Source of the DNA: Providencia hangzhouensis
GTDB taxonomy: Bacteria; Pseudomonadota; Gammaproteobacteria; Enterobacterales; Enterobacteriaceae
NCBI RefSeq assembly: GCF_029193595.2
Contig: NZ_CP135052.1
Span: 2,232,001 to 2,296,000 of the forward strand
Reading direction: 5' to 3'
DNA length: 64,000 bases
Shown piece after piece: positions 30,707-39,092 of the stretch (positions are counted from its first letter, which is position 1; every line of letters starts with the position of its first letter). The position numbers and the translations under genes were made by a program. The notes under the pieces were generated by a model that was given only the letters and a program-made list of their open reading frames with translations, had not been told where the DNA came from and ran no database searches.

Positions 30707-31519
30707 TTACTTTGAGAGGTCAAATTCAGACCATACAGGTGCGTGGTCTGATGGCTTTTCCATCCCGCGGATTTCGTAATCAATACCCGTTGCAATACAA
30801 CGCTCAGCGAGTTTATTGGAGGCCAGTAATAAATCGATACGTAGGCCACGGTTATCATCGAAGCCTTTCGAACGGTAGTCAAACCATGAGTAGCAGTCAG
30901 AAATATCAGGGTTTTTTGCACGATATGTATCGACTAAACCCCAGCCTAATAATTTAGCTAACCACTCACGCTCTTCGGGTAAAAAAGAGCATTTTCCGGT
31001 TTTTAACCAACGTTTACGGTTTGCATCACCGATACCAATATCAAGATCGGTTGGGCTGATATTCATGTCACCCATAATGAGCAACTGTGACTCTGCCGTT
31101 TGTGTTGATGTGATGTAATTTTGTAAATCTTGATAAAATTTTTCTTTTGCCGGAAATTTTGTTGGGTGGTCACGGCTTTCTCCTTGAGGAAAATAACCAT
31201 TTACAACCGTCAATGGGCCGCGATCTGTTTGGATATCAGCCATGATAATGCGACGCTGTGCATCGTCATCGTCAGTTGGAAAACCTTTACGGACAGCAAG
31301 AGGCTCATTTTTAGTTAATAGAGCCACGCCATAATGCGCTTTTTGACCGTGATAAAAAACATGATAGCCGAGCTGACTAACTTCTTCATAAGGAAACATA
31401 TCATCATGGACTTTGGTTTCTTGTAAGCCAATAACCTCAGGTTGATGTTTTTCGATGATTGCAGCGAGTTGGTGAGGGCGAGCTCGAAGGCCATTAATAT
31501 TGAACGATATGAATTTCAT
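30707..31519 (-). CDS. xthA: Exodeoxyribonuclease III
   Basis: 270 residues (E. coli 268). Endonuclease/exonuclease/phosphatase fold: [10 protein letters not shown], the metal ligand in [44 protein letters not shown] and the terminal SDHAPVW with the catalytic histidine. It is the main AP endonuclease and 3' repair diesterase of base-excision repair. Monocistronic, convergent with topB. Confidence 0.97.
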   Translation of the reverse strand: MKFISFNINGLRARPHQLAAIIEKHQPEVIGLQETKVHDDMFPYEEVSQLGYHVFYHGQKAHYGVALLTKNEPLAVRKGFPTDDDDAQRRIIMADIQTDRGPLTVVNGYFPQGESRDHPTKFPAKEKFYQDLQNYITSTQTAESQLLIMGDMNISPTDLDIGIGDANRKRWLKTGKCSFLPEEREWLAKLLGWGLVDTYRAKNPDISDCYSWFDYRSKGFDDNRGLRIDLLLASNKLAERCIATGIDYEIRGMEKPSDHAPVWSEFDLSK

Positions 31520-32084
31520 GGTTTTTTATCACCTAGTTTTATGATTATTATGCTTATTCTACCAGATGGTAGCAATACTGTAACCCCACGGAGTATGTTT
31601 CAACGGTTAGATTGTTTTAAAGACGATAATGGCTATGATAAAAATGCTCATGGCTTAACTTATTCTTGGTATAGTATCAAAATTCAGTGGTTAATATAAA
31701 AATAATAATAAATTTAATTAATCAAAAAATATTATGGCCAATTAAATTTATTATGGGTGCTAGAGTTTAGTTTTCTATTAAAGCTAAATTAATAATATCA
31801 TTATTAACTAGTTTTAATTTCATTTAAAGTCAATTGGTTATTTATATTTTAATGTGATTTAATAGTGGGGGAATAAAAAATAATCAATCGAAACAATATA
31901 ATATATTGCTTTGTAATGATGGAAATTATAAAAATACTTTTATGAAATATTGTTAATCATTCAATAAAAAATCAAGTTTGATTTTTTATTTTGTGAATTA
32001 ATTTCTGGGTTAATCAATATAATTATTAATGAGAAAGTTAAGTATGTTGATTAATATTTTAATAAACTGAATGGGGTCATAGAT
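31520..32084. other. Long AT-rich intergenic region upstream of the LysR-type gene
   Basis: 565 bp with very low GC and no plausible gene. It has a short A/T palindrome (AAAAAATCAA/TTGATTTTTT, 31966-31987). It may hold a regulator promoter or be remnant acquired DNA; no tRNA-derived direct repeat was noticed. Confidence 0.5.
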
Positions 32085-32960
32085 ATGTTCTTTTCAAGAA
32101 AATTAGAGGCGTTTATGGCGGTTGTTGAGAATGGCTCGTTAAGCAAGGCTGCAAGAGTGATGAACCGTACGACACCTCCCATCGCGAAGTCAATCAAAGA
32201 CTTTGAGACAAGCCTAGGAAAACGGCTTTTTAAACGAGAAAAATTTGGAATGACATTAACTAAGGATGGCCAAGAACTTTATAACGATCTAAGAGATCTT
32301 TATTTACAGGAGAAAGAAATAACAAAAAAACATTTTTCTGGTTATATAATAAATGAGGCTAATATTTATTATGATTGGGGTAAGGAAAGCCATTTAATTA
32401 ATTTATATCAATCAGCACATCAAAATAATGTGCAAGTAAATATATTAAGGTTTAATTATGATGAAGTAGATGAAATTGTCGATTATGATGGTAATACACT
32501 TATTCTTAGCTCTGAACAAGTTGTCAGTGAGCGATTTTCATTACAAAAAATAATAGAAAACTCACCATTAGGTATCTATTGTAGGAAAGAACTTTATGAA
32601 AAATTCCATTATGATCTTGTTACACTATTACAAAAAAGTACATGGCTATGTGATCCCGCATTTTATAAAAGTTCATTAATGAGCGATTTATTAGCAAAAA
32701 TTGAAACGGTTGATAATAAAACGAGTGTGAGACAAATGGATAATATTGGTTGTTGCCAAAGTTTCATTCAAGATGGTGATTTTATAGGCATAATAGACCA
32801 TTATCCAGAAGAAGAATTGATTGATAAATCATTGATTTATATACCATTGAATAAAATTTTGGGGAAAAGTGTGTGTTATATCTATAAATCAAAATCACAC
32901 TCAAGTGTGTTAAATCGTTTTATGGGAGTTGTTGATAAACTAGGAGGTGAAATCAATTAA
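32085..32960 (+). CDS. LysR-type transcriptional regulator of unknown target
   Basis: 291 residues. The N-terminal winged helix-turn-helix is clear (LEAFMAVVENGSLSKAARVMNR, then PIAKSIKDFETSLGKRLFKR). The effector domain is divergent and not recognised; it has an unusual number of Tyr, Lys and Asn residues and two adjacent cysteines (GCCQSF). Codon use is strikingly AT-rich even for this genome. The stop codon ends one base before the 3' CCA end of the convergent tRNA-Tyr gene. In E. coli no such gene lies next to tyrT, so this looks acquired. No adjacent target operon is visible. Confidence 0.85.
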   Translation: MFFSRKLEAFMAVVENGSLSKAARVMNRTTPPIAKSIKDFETSLGKRLFKREKFGMTLTKDGQELYNDLRDLYLQEKEITKKHFSGYIINEANIYYDWGKESHLINLYQSAHQNNVQVNILRFNYDEVDEIVDYDGNTLILSSEQVVSERFSLQKIIENSPLGIYCRKELYEKFHYDLVTLLQKSTWLCDPAFYKSSLMSDLLAKIETVDNKTSVRQMDNIGCCQSFIQDGDFIGIIDHYPEEELIDKSLIYIPLNKILGKSVCYIYKSKSHSSVLNRFMGVVDKLGGEIN

Positions 32961-32961
32961 A

Positions 32962-33046
<85 letters not shown>

Positions 33047-33076
33047 AGATTTTGAGTTGCTGTAATCATTGACAGC

Positions 33077-33111
33077 GGGCGGCATCATATCAAATGACGC
33101 GCCGCTGTAAA
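33077..33111 (-). promoter_or_regulatory. Promoter of tRNA-Tyr with GC-rich discriminator
   Basis: On the minus strand: TTTACA, a 16-bp spacer, TATGAT, then the GC-rich discriminator GCCGCCCGCT. As I remember the E. coli tyrT promoter, the -35, spacer and -10 are virtually identical. The discriminator is the hallmark of stringent (ppGpp) control. Confidence 0.9.
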
Positions 33112-33208
33112 GCATTAATTTTCAATAAAATGGTTGTTTGCTGTTTTTTTATTCTTAATGCGTGTTAAATCAACAAAGTGTTGTTAAATAAGCCGCTATA
33201 TTATTGGC

Positions 33209-34057
33209 TTATAAAATAATGGTGCGATTACCATATACAAATACACGTTGAGCTAAGACCCAATAGAGAGCATGGCTTAGTACATTTTTTTCAACATCAC
33301 GCCCTGCACGCATCATATCATCGGCTGTGAATGTATGGTCTACATTAATCACATTCTGTGTAATGATTGGTCCTTCATCAAGGTTATCATTAACAAAGTG
33401 CGCAGTAGCCCCAATAATTTTTACGCCACGCTCATAAGCTTGGTGATAAGGGCGGGCACCAATAAATGCAGGTAAAAACGAGTGGTGAATATTGATAATT
33501 TGGTTTGGATAATGCTGCACAAATGCAGGCGTTAATACACGCATATATTTAGCTAAGACAACATAATCAGGCTGATATTGGTCTATCTGCGCTGTCATTT
33601 TTTCGTCATGTTGTTCGCGTGTTAGGCCTTCATGGCTAATATGGTGGAATGGAATGCCAAATTGTTCGACTAAGTTTTTTAGCGTGTCGTGGTTTCCAAT
33701 AACCGCTGCAATTTCAACATCTAAGCCATCATAAGCACTCTTCATGAGCAGGTCGCCCAAACAATGTGCTTCTTTTGTAACCATAACGACAATACGACGA
33801 CGACCCGCTGTGTTTAATTCACGTTGAGATCCAACTGGTAATGCATCATCGAGGTCAGCTAATAATGTTTCATCGTTGAAAATTCCCTCTAACTCAGTTC
33901 TCATAAAGAAACGGCCAGTGTGATGATCAACAAACTCATTATTTTGTACAATGTTGAGTTGGTGCTTATAGCAAATATTGGTGATTTTCGCGATTAATCC
34001 TTTCGCGTCAGGGCAAATTGTCCTGAGAATTTTTTTCTGTACAATTTTGTGTTGCAT
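33209..34057 (-). CDS. purU: Formyltetrahydrofolate deformylase
   Basis: 282 residues (E. coli 280). An N-terminal ACT domain (RTICPDAKGLIAKITNICY) is followed by a formyltransferase-like domain with NIHHSFLPAFIGA, YHQAYERGVKIIGATAHFV and DEGPIITQ. It releases formate from 10-formyl-THF, supplying formate for PurT and balancing one-carbon pools. It is on the same strand as, and upstream of, tRNA-Tyr as in E. coli, and follows ychJ by 95 bp. Confidence 0.96.
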   Translation of the reverse strand: MQHKIVQKKILRTICPDAKGLIAKITNICYKHQLNIVQNNEFVDHHTGRFFMRTELEGIFNDETLLADLDDALPVGSQRELNTAGRRRIVVMVTKEAHCLGDLLMKSAYDGLDVEIAAVIGNHDTLKNLVEQFGIPFHHISHEGLTREQHDEKMTAQIDQYQPDYVVLAKYMRVLTPAFVQHYPNQIINIHHSFLPAFIGARPYHQAYERGVKIIGATAHFVNDNLDEGPIITQNVINVDHTFTADDMMRAGRDVEKNVLSHALYWVLAQRVFVYGNRTIIL

Positions 34058-34152
34058 GAAACAGCCTAATCCTTAACTAACAAAGCGATATGAAAAAATG
34101 ACGGATTGAGTATCAAATGTGTCTCATTAGACAGGCATTAAATAAAGGGTAA

Positions 34153-34632
34153 TTAGTCTGGATGACCACACTTTTTATATTTTTGACCAGAGCCACAGGG
34201 GCATAAATCATTACGACCGACTTTGGGGGTAATGCCGTCTATATAATACCAACACGAATCCATCTTAATAAAACGCGAACGTTCATGAATAAGCTGCTTA
34301 TGATCAGCTTTTTCATCAATAAAGCAAGCCGAAAATTCGACATAAGCTTCATTGGGATTTTTAGCATAAGAAGAACTAATAACACGAAGACCAAACCAGT
34401 GTGTTTTCGGAAAACTATTGACTATTTCTTGATGCCATTCTTGAGCATGGCAATCTGGGTGCCATGTTTTAATAAGATAATCGACGTCTTGGTGTACATA
34501 AGCACTATACCTTGAACGCATAAGTTGCTCTGGTGTCTGTGGAATAGCTTTCCCTTGTAAAAAAGGAGCGCAGCATTGCTCAAATTGTGCTTCGTTGCCA
34601 CAGTAACACCTATCTTCTACTTGTGATTTCAT
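34153..34632 (-). CDS. ychJ: SEC-C motif protein YchJ (UPF0225)
   Basis: 159 residues. There are two SEC-C-type zinc-binding motifs: an N-terminal CYCGNEAQFEQCC and a C-terminal CPCGSGQKYKKCG. The UPF0225 core lies between them (MRSRYSAYVHQDVDYLIKTWHP). Function unknown, probably a zinc-binding cytoplasmic protein. Next to purU, as in E. coli. The start ATG 34632 has an agagtgtt context upstream with a weak RBS. Confidence 0.92.
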   Translation of the reverse strand: MKSQVEDRCYCGNEAQFEQCCAPFLQGKAIPQTPEQLMRSRYSAYVHQDVDYLIKTWHPDCHAQEWHQEIVNSFPKTHWFGLRVISSSYAKNPNEAYVEFSACFIDEKADHKQLIHERSRFIKMDSCWYYIDGITPKVGRNDLCPCGSGQKYKKCGHPD

Positions 34633-34757
34633 AACACTCTCTATAAAAATAAGTATAAGATTGAAAAGTCACTATACTTAAATGATGGCGAATAAATGAT
34701 TTTATCGTATGAATAATTGTATTGTTAATTAAACCAGGCTTTTGCAGTAGGTATCTT

Positions 34758-35768
34758 ATGAAAAATAGAAAAATACTCATAATAGAAGACGAAATCACCT
34801 TCTGTACAATTTTAAAAAACTACCTAGAAACGCTGGGTATTGAGATCTATACCGCAGATAATGGTCAATTAGCAATAGAGATGTTAACAATAGACCGTAT
34901 CAAACCTGATATCATTCTATGTGACTTAAATATGCCTGTCATGAATGGTGAAGCGTTTATGAAAGCGTTAGTTGCGCGTAATATTGATATTCCTGTCATT
35001 GTGATTACAGCAACAACAGATTTCACTCAGTTAGATAGAATGTTTCGCTTAGGTGCAAAGGATGCTTTGTTAAAGCCAATAAAAAATTTAGATGAAGTTA
35101 AAGTGACAATCCTTTCTGCGTTGTATCCTGAGCAAAATAGCCTAACAGAGCTGTTAGGAGAGGAAATCCCTCAGATTTCGACACTAATGCAAAACGATAC
35201 TCAAGAACTGTTAGCGGTATTGAAACAGTTACAACCACCAGTACATCAAATTATAAATAATTACCGAATTAACTATCGCCAACTTAATGAGGCTAACCGT
35301 TTTGGATTATTATTAGACCTAGCGCCCATTTCAGACAGCCAAATAGGTTTTTACTGTATTGATACTGAGCGCTCTCCTCAAGAAGGCATTATGGCTGCTT
35401 TTTTGATTAGAGTCGTGTTCAATGATCTCTTGAAAAGTGCGGTAAGCCACCCAGAAAAAAAATTACCCAATATTGATAGAATTATTAACCAAATAAATTA
35501 TTTACTGGAGGATTCGGGGTTTAGTGGCCAGTTTCCGCTATTATTGGGGTATTTTAATACACGGAATAAAGCGATTATTATGGCGAGTGCAGGTTTAGAA
35601 GCGGATATAACGACAGAAAATACGCATGTTAAGTTATCTAGAAGCCTTCCTTTAGGAGCGTTGAAATTTTACCAATCTAATCATTTAGAGGTAAAAGGAA
35701 ATGCTTGGCAGTGTTTAATTCGCAATAATAGCCAGAAAATAAAACTAATGTTTAACCCCGAAACATAG
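34758..35768 (+). CDS. rssB: RpoS-degradation adaptor/response regulator RssB
   Basis: 336 residues from ATG 34758 (E. coli 337); a longer in-frame start at 34722 has no homology. An N-terminal receiver domain carries acidic E10/D11 and the phosphorylation site D56 in DIILCDLNMPVMNGE, plus K in LLKPIKN. A C-terminal degenerate PP2C-like domain begins at about residue 145. RssB delivers sigma-S to ClpXP. In E. coli rssA precedes it; here rssB directly follows divergent ychJ. galU follows on the same strand. Confidence 0.9.
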   Translation: MKNRKILIIEDEITFCTILKNYLETLGIEIYTADNGQLAIEMLTIDRIKPDIILCDLNMPVMNGEAFMKALVARNIDIPVIVITATTDFTQLDRMFRLGAKDALLKPIKNLDEVKVTILSALYPEQNSLTELLGEEIPQISTLMQNDTQELLAVLKQLQPPVHQIINNYRINYRQLNEANRFGLLLDLAPISDSQIGFYCIDTERSPQEGIMAAFLIRVVFNDLLKSAVSHPEKKLPNIDRIINQINYLLEDSGFSGQFPLLLGYFNTRNKAIIMASAGLEADITTENTHVKLSRSLPLGALKFYQSNHLEVKGNAWQCLIRNNSQKIKLMFNPET

Positions 35769-35927
35769 TTATTACCTAAAATGTATACTCTTTTAATCTG
35801 AATAACTCTATTCGGACTCGTCGCTATTTATTCATGAACATTTCCTGATATACTTCTGCGCACTTAAAATGCCTCTTGTTACTTTAGTAAAATTCGAGAG
35901 GCTAAGATGATATCTGGAGTGATAAAA

Positions 35928-36848
35928 ATGACACAGCGCAAGGTGCGTAAAGCGGTAATCCCAGTTGCGGGCTTAGGGACTCGTATGCTTCCTGCAACAA
36001 AGGCAATCCCAAAAGAAATGTTACCAATAGTTGATAAGCCACTTATTCAATATGTTGTTAATGAGTGTATCGCTGCTGGGATCAATGAAATTGTTTTAGT
36101 GACACATTCATCAAAAAATTCCATTGAAAACCACTTTGACACAAGCTTTGAGTTAGAGGCTATCTTGGAAGCGCGTGTTAAGCGCCAGTTATTGGATGAG
36201 GTTCAATCTATTTGCCCAAGCCACGTAACGATTATGCAAACACGACAAGGAATAGCAAAAGGATTAGGTCATGCAATTTTGTGTGCTAAACCTTTAGTCG
36301 GTGAAGAGCCTTTTGCGGTTATTTTACCCGATGTCATTTTAGACCGTTACAGTACAGATTTAACCAAATTTAACTTGCGTGAAATGCTAGAACAATATGA
36401 GTCAACAGGCGCAAGTCAAATTTTAGTTGAACCAGTCCCTGAAGAAGATGTATCTAACTATGGTATTGTGGATTGTAATGGAGAAATGTTAGAACCTGGA
36501 GATAGTAAAAGAATTATTCGTATGGTTGAAAAACCAAAACGTGAAGAAGCTCCATCTAATTTATCTATTGTTGGCCGTTATGTTTTATCTGAAAAGATTT
36601 GGGATGCATTAGCCAAAACAGCGCCAGGTGCTGGGGATGAAATACAATTAACCGATGCTATTGCATTAATGATGGAAAATAATGAGCCAGTAGAGGCCTA
36701 CCACTTATGTGGTAAAAGTCATGACTGTGGAAATAAATTAGGTTATATGAAAGCGTTCGTTGAATATGGAATGCAGCATGATGCACTGGGAGATGAGTTT
36801 ACCCAGTGGCTGAAGAAATTATCAGTATCATTGAATTCAGCAAAATAA
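35928..36848 (+). CDS. galU: UTP-glucose-1-phosphate uridylyltransferase
   Basis: 306 residues from ATG 35928 with GGAG upstream. An in-frame ATG at 35907 with its own agagg RBS is also possible and would give 313. Nucleotidyltransferase signature [18 protein letters not shown], then [35 protein letters not shown] and [12 protein letters not shown]. It makes UDP-glucose for LPS core, trehalose, galactose use and capsule. The C-terminus is extended by a few residues relative to E. coli. It ends in a strong terminator. Confidence 0.95.
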   Translation: MTQRKVRKAVIPVAGLGTRMLPATKAIPKEMLPIVDKPLIQYVVNECIAAGINEIVLVTHSSKNSIENHFDTSFELEAILEARVKRQLLDEVQSICPSHVTIMQTRQGIAKGLGHAILCAKPLVGEEPFAVILPDVILDRYSTDLTKFNLREMLEQYESTGASQILVEPVPEEDVSNYGIVDCNGEMLEPGDSKRIIRMVEKPKREEAPSNLSIVGRYVLSEKIWDALAKTAPGAGDEIQLTDAIALMMENNEPVEAYHLCGKSHDCGNKLGYMKAFVEYGMQHDALGDEFTQWLKKLSVSLNSAK

Positions 36849-36869
36849 AATTCCGCAATAAATTTTATT

Positions 36870-36901
36870 AAAGGCTAACTTAATTTGTTAGCCTTTTTTT
36901 A
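36870..36901 (+). terminator. Terminator of galU
   Basis: 10-bp stem AAAGGCTAAC/GTTAGCCTTT with a 7-nt loop, followed by ttttat. Confidence 0.92.
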
Positions 36902-37264
36902 TACGTAGATAAATAAATCATTAACAAAAATACCAAGTATAAAGAGGAACACTCTGACTTGAGCTGTTCAGTCTGTACACGTTATAAGTGGTGAGAGTAC
37001 AAAAATTAGCATACAACTTCATTACATAAATAGAATCACTGAAAAATATTTAAGTTTATCTAATTAAGCTTACATATCTTTACTGCTATGCTTTTATTTA
37101 TCATGATTATTTGGTAGATGGCGTAATACGTCGTAACAGCTTAAAACAGAACAGTTAATTGAAGTAGGGAGCGGCAGTTATGCGGTTTTAGTGCTAAAGA
37201 CTGTAGCTATAATAGATAAGGGCTTTTTCTTAGTGCAGGTTAATATAAATAATATATAAAGGAT
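36902..37264. other. Intergenic region between the galU and hns terminators
   Basis: About 360 bp between convergent genes, lying outside both terminators. No ORF with an RBS, tRNA or recognised sRNA. Its length is unusual for a convergent gap, so an uncharacterised small RNA is possible but not shown. Confidence 0.45.
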
Positions 37265-37295
37265 TAAATAAAAACACCCTTATAAAAGGGTGTTT
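37263..37295 (-). terminator. Terminator of hns
   Basis: 10-bp stem AAACACCCTT/AAGGGTGTTT with a 4-nt loop, followed on the minus strand by ttttattta. Confidence 0.9.
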
Positions 37296-37314
37296 AAAAT
37301 ACATGTTGAGGCTA

Positions 37315-37725
37315 TTAGATTAAGAAATCATCCAAAGATTTGCCTTGTTCTTCAATGGCAACCTTGATTACTGCTGGAGTACGGCCTTGGCCTGTCCAAG
37401 TTTTGGTTTCGCCATTTTCATCAACATATTTATATTTAGCTGGACGTGCAGCGCGTTTAGCACGAGTGCTAGTGCTTTTACCTGAATCCATTGTTTGCAG
37501 AAGGTCATTTAAATCTACGCCTTGCTCAAGGATCATTTCACGAACTTTTTCCAATTTACGGTTACGTTCTTCTAATTCCGCGCGAGCTTGGCTTTCTTCA
37601 TCACGACGTTCTTCAACAACGACGGTTAATTTTTCCAGCATTTCTTCTAAAGATTCTAAAGTTACTTCGCGAGCTTGAGCACGAAGAGTACGGATGTTAT
37701 TTAACGCTTTTAATGATTCGCTCAT
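37315..37725 (-). CDS. hns: Histone-like nucleoid-structuring protein H-NS
   Basis: 136 residues (E. coli 137). An N-terminal coiled-coil oligomerisation region (residues 1-80) precedes a basic linker ([14 protein letters not shown]). The C-terminal DNA-binding domain has [12 protein letters not shown]; the QGR AT-hook-like loop is at 113-115. H-NS silences AT-rich and horizontally acquired DNA and is probably the relevant silencer of the low-GC islands in this window (inference). It lies between galU and tdk, as in E. coli, and is transcribed leftward. Confidence 0.97.
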   Translation of the reverse strand: MSESLKALNNIRTLRAQAREVTLESLEEMLEKLTVVVEERRDEESQARAELEERNRKLEKVREMILEQGVDLNDLLQTMDSGKSTSTRAKRAARPAKYKYVDENGETKTWTGQGRTPAVIKVAIEEQGKSLDDFLI

Positions 37726-38267
37726 TTTCCTGGTCTCAAATTATTTGTTGGCATGTGTACAGTAATAATAGAATGCTATTTTAAATTCTGCAATAGCTAA
37801 ATTACATCCTTAGTTTAAAAGTAATCTTTAACGAATGCAATTTTTTTACAAAAGAAAAATAAACTTTTCGTAGATATATATATAGCTATTATCAATAACT
37901 GAACTAAACGAAAAATAGGAATAAGCTAAAATCTTAGTGATTAAATAATTCAAAAAAGAAGAGGAGGGTCTCATTTTACTTTTACTCGGAATGAATTGAA
38001 GGGATAGACTCGCTTAAATTTTCTTTTTTTGATGATGTTTTTTAGCGGAATGTGCTTTAGTTGAAACTGTTTATAGTTAATATCAAATTGGTTTTTTTGC
38101 CCGCAAGCTAAGCAATATTTGCAATAAGGTATAAGCAATAAGGTATAAACTGAACTGGGAAAAGTTCAATTTTCAATAAGTAAACAGCATCTACACCATT
38201 ATTGTTAATCCTAAAGCTAGTTTTATGGTAAAATTATTACGTATATTAATTTTGAGGGAACAGCCAA
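37726..38267. other. Divergent hns/tdk intergenic region
   Basis: 542 bp, AT-rich, containing the hns promoter and long leader. A perfect 14-bp tandem repeat is at 38121-38148. No ORF seen. AT-tracts around 37840-37960 would suit H-NS autorepression (inference). Confidence 0.55.
38121..38148 (+). repeat. Perfect 14-bp tandem direct repeat
   Basis: GCAATAAGGTATAA occurs twice in immediate succession (38121-38134, 38135-38148), about 120 bp upstream of tdk. Confidence 0.9.
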
Positions 38268-38897
38268 ATGGCTCAGCTTTACTTTTATTATTCAGCTATG
38301 AATGCGGGAAAATCAACGTCATTATTGCAATCATCGTATAACTATAATGAAAGAGGGATGCGTACGGTTATTTTTACAGCAGAGATAGATAACCGTTTTG
38401 AACAAGGAAAAGTCTCATCGCGCATAGGCTTATCAGCGGAAGCGTTATTATACTCAACAACAACAAATATGGCTGAACTGATAAAAAAAGAAAATAGTGA
38501 ACAAAAAGTCCATTGTGTTCTTATTGATGAATGCCAATTCCTAACAAAAAAACAAGTTGAAGAATTATGTGACATAGTTGATAACGAGGATATTCCAGTT
38601 TTATGCTATGGGTTGCGTACCGATTTTGCAGGGCAATTATTTGAGGGCAGTCAATACTTGCTTGCTTGGGCTGATAAATTAGTTGAGCTAAAAACAGTTT
38701 GTTATTGCGGACGTAAGGCGAGTAAGGTATTGCGTATAGGAAGTGATGGGGTGCCTGTATATGAAGGCCTACAAGTCGATATAGGCGGTAATGAAAAGTA
38801 TATCTCTGTTTGTCGTAAACACTATTCAGAAGCAATAAAACAGGCTCAGTTGATGAATGAAGGCGTTATACCTAAGAAACCACTCCATTTTAGGTAA
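38268..38897 (+). CDS. tdk: Thymidine kinase
   Basis: 209 residues (E. coli 205). P-loop [15 protein letters not shown] at about residues 7-21, the Walker-B-like VLIDECQFL, and the lasso-domain zinc cysteines in [10 protein letters not shown] and SVCRKHY. It phosphorylates thymidine and deoxyuridine for salvage. RBS gagggaacagccaaATG. It lies between divergent hns and convergent adhE, as in E. coli. Confidence 0.96.
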   Translation: MAQLYFYYSAMNAGKSTSLLQSSYNYNERGMRTVIFTAEIDNRFEQGKVSSRIGLSAEALLYSTTTNMAELIKKENSEQKVHCVLIDECQFLTKKQVEELCDIVDNEDIPVLCYGLRTDFAGQLFEGSQYLLAWADKLVELKTVCYCGRKASKVLRIGSDGVPVYEGLQVDIGGNEKYISVCRKHYSEAIKQAQLMNEGVIPKKPLHFR

Positions 38898-39039
38898 ACA
38901 GAAATAATCTAGTGTAGAGAATAAACAGGATTCAGTTATCGGATATTATGGCTATTAATGATATAACTCAGTGAGTTAAATCATTTTATATGATATTGAT
39001 TTCTACATTTTTATAGCAATTGATTTTAAATAACGAAAC

Positions 39040-39078
39040 AAAAGGCACTGCAATTATTGCAGTGCCTTTATTTTTAAA
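39040..39078. terminator. Bidirectional terminator between tdk and adhE
   Basis: Perfect 13-bp stem AAAGGCACTGCAA/TTGCAGTGCCTTT with a TTA loop; T-rich flanks on both strands. Confidence 0.92.
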
Positions 39079-39092
39079 TTATGTGCTTAACA

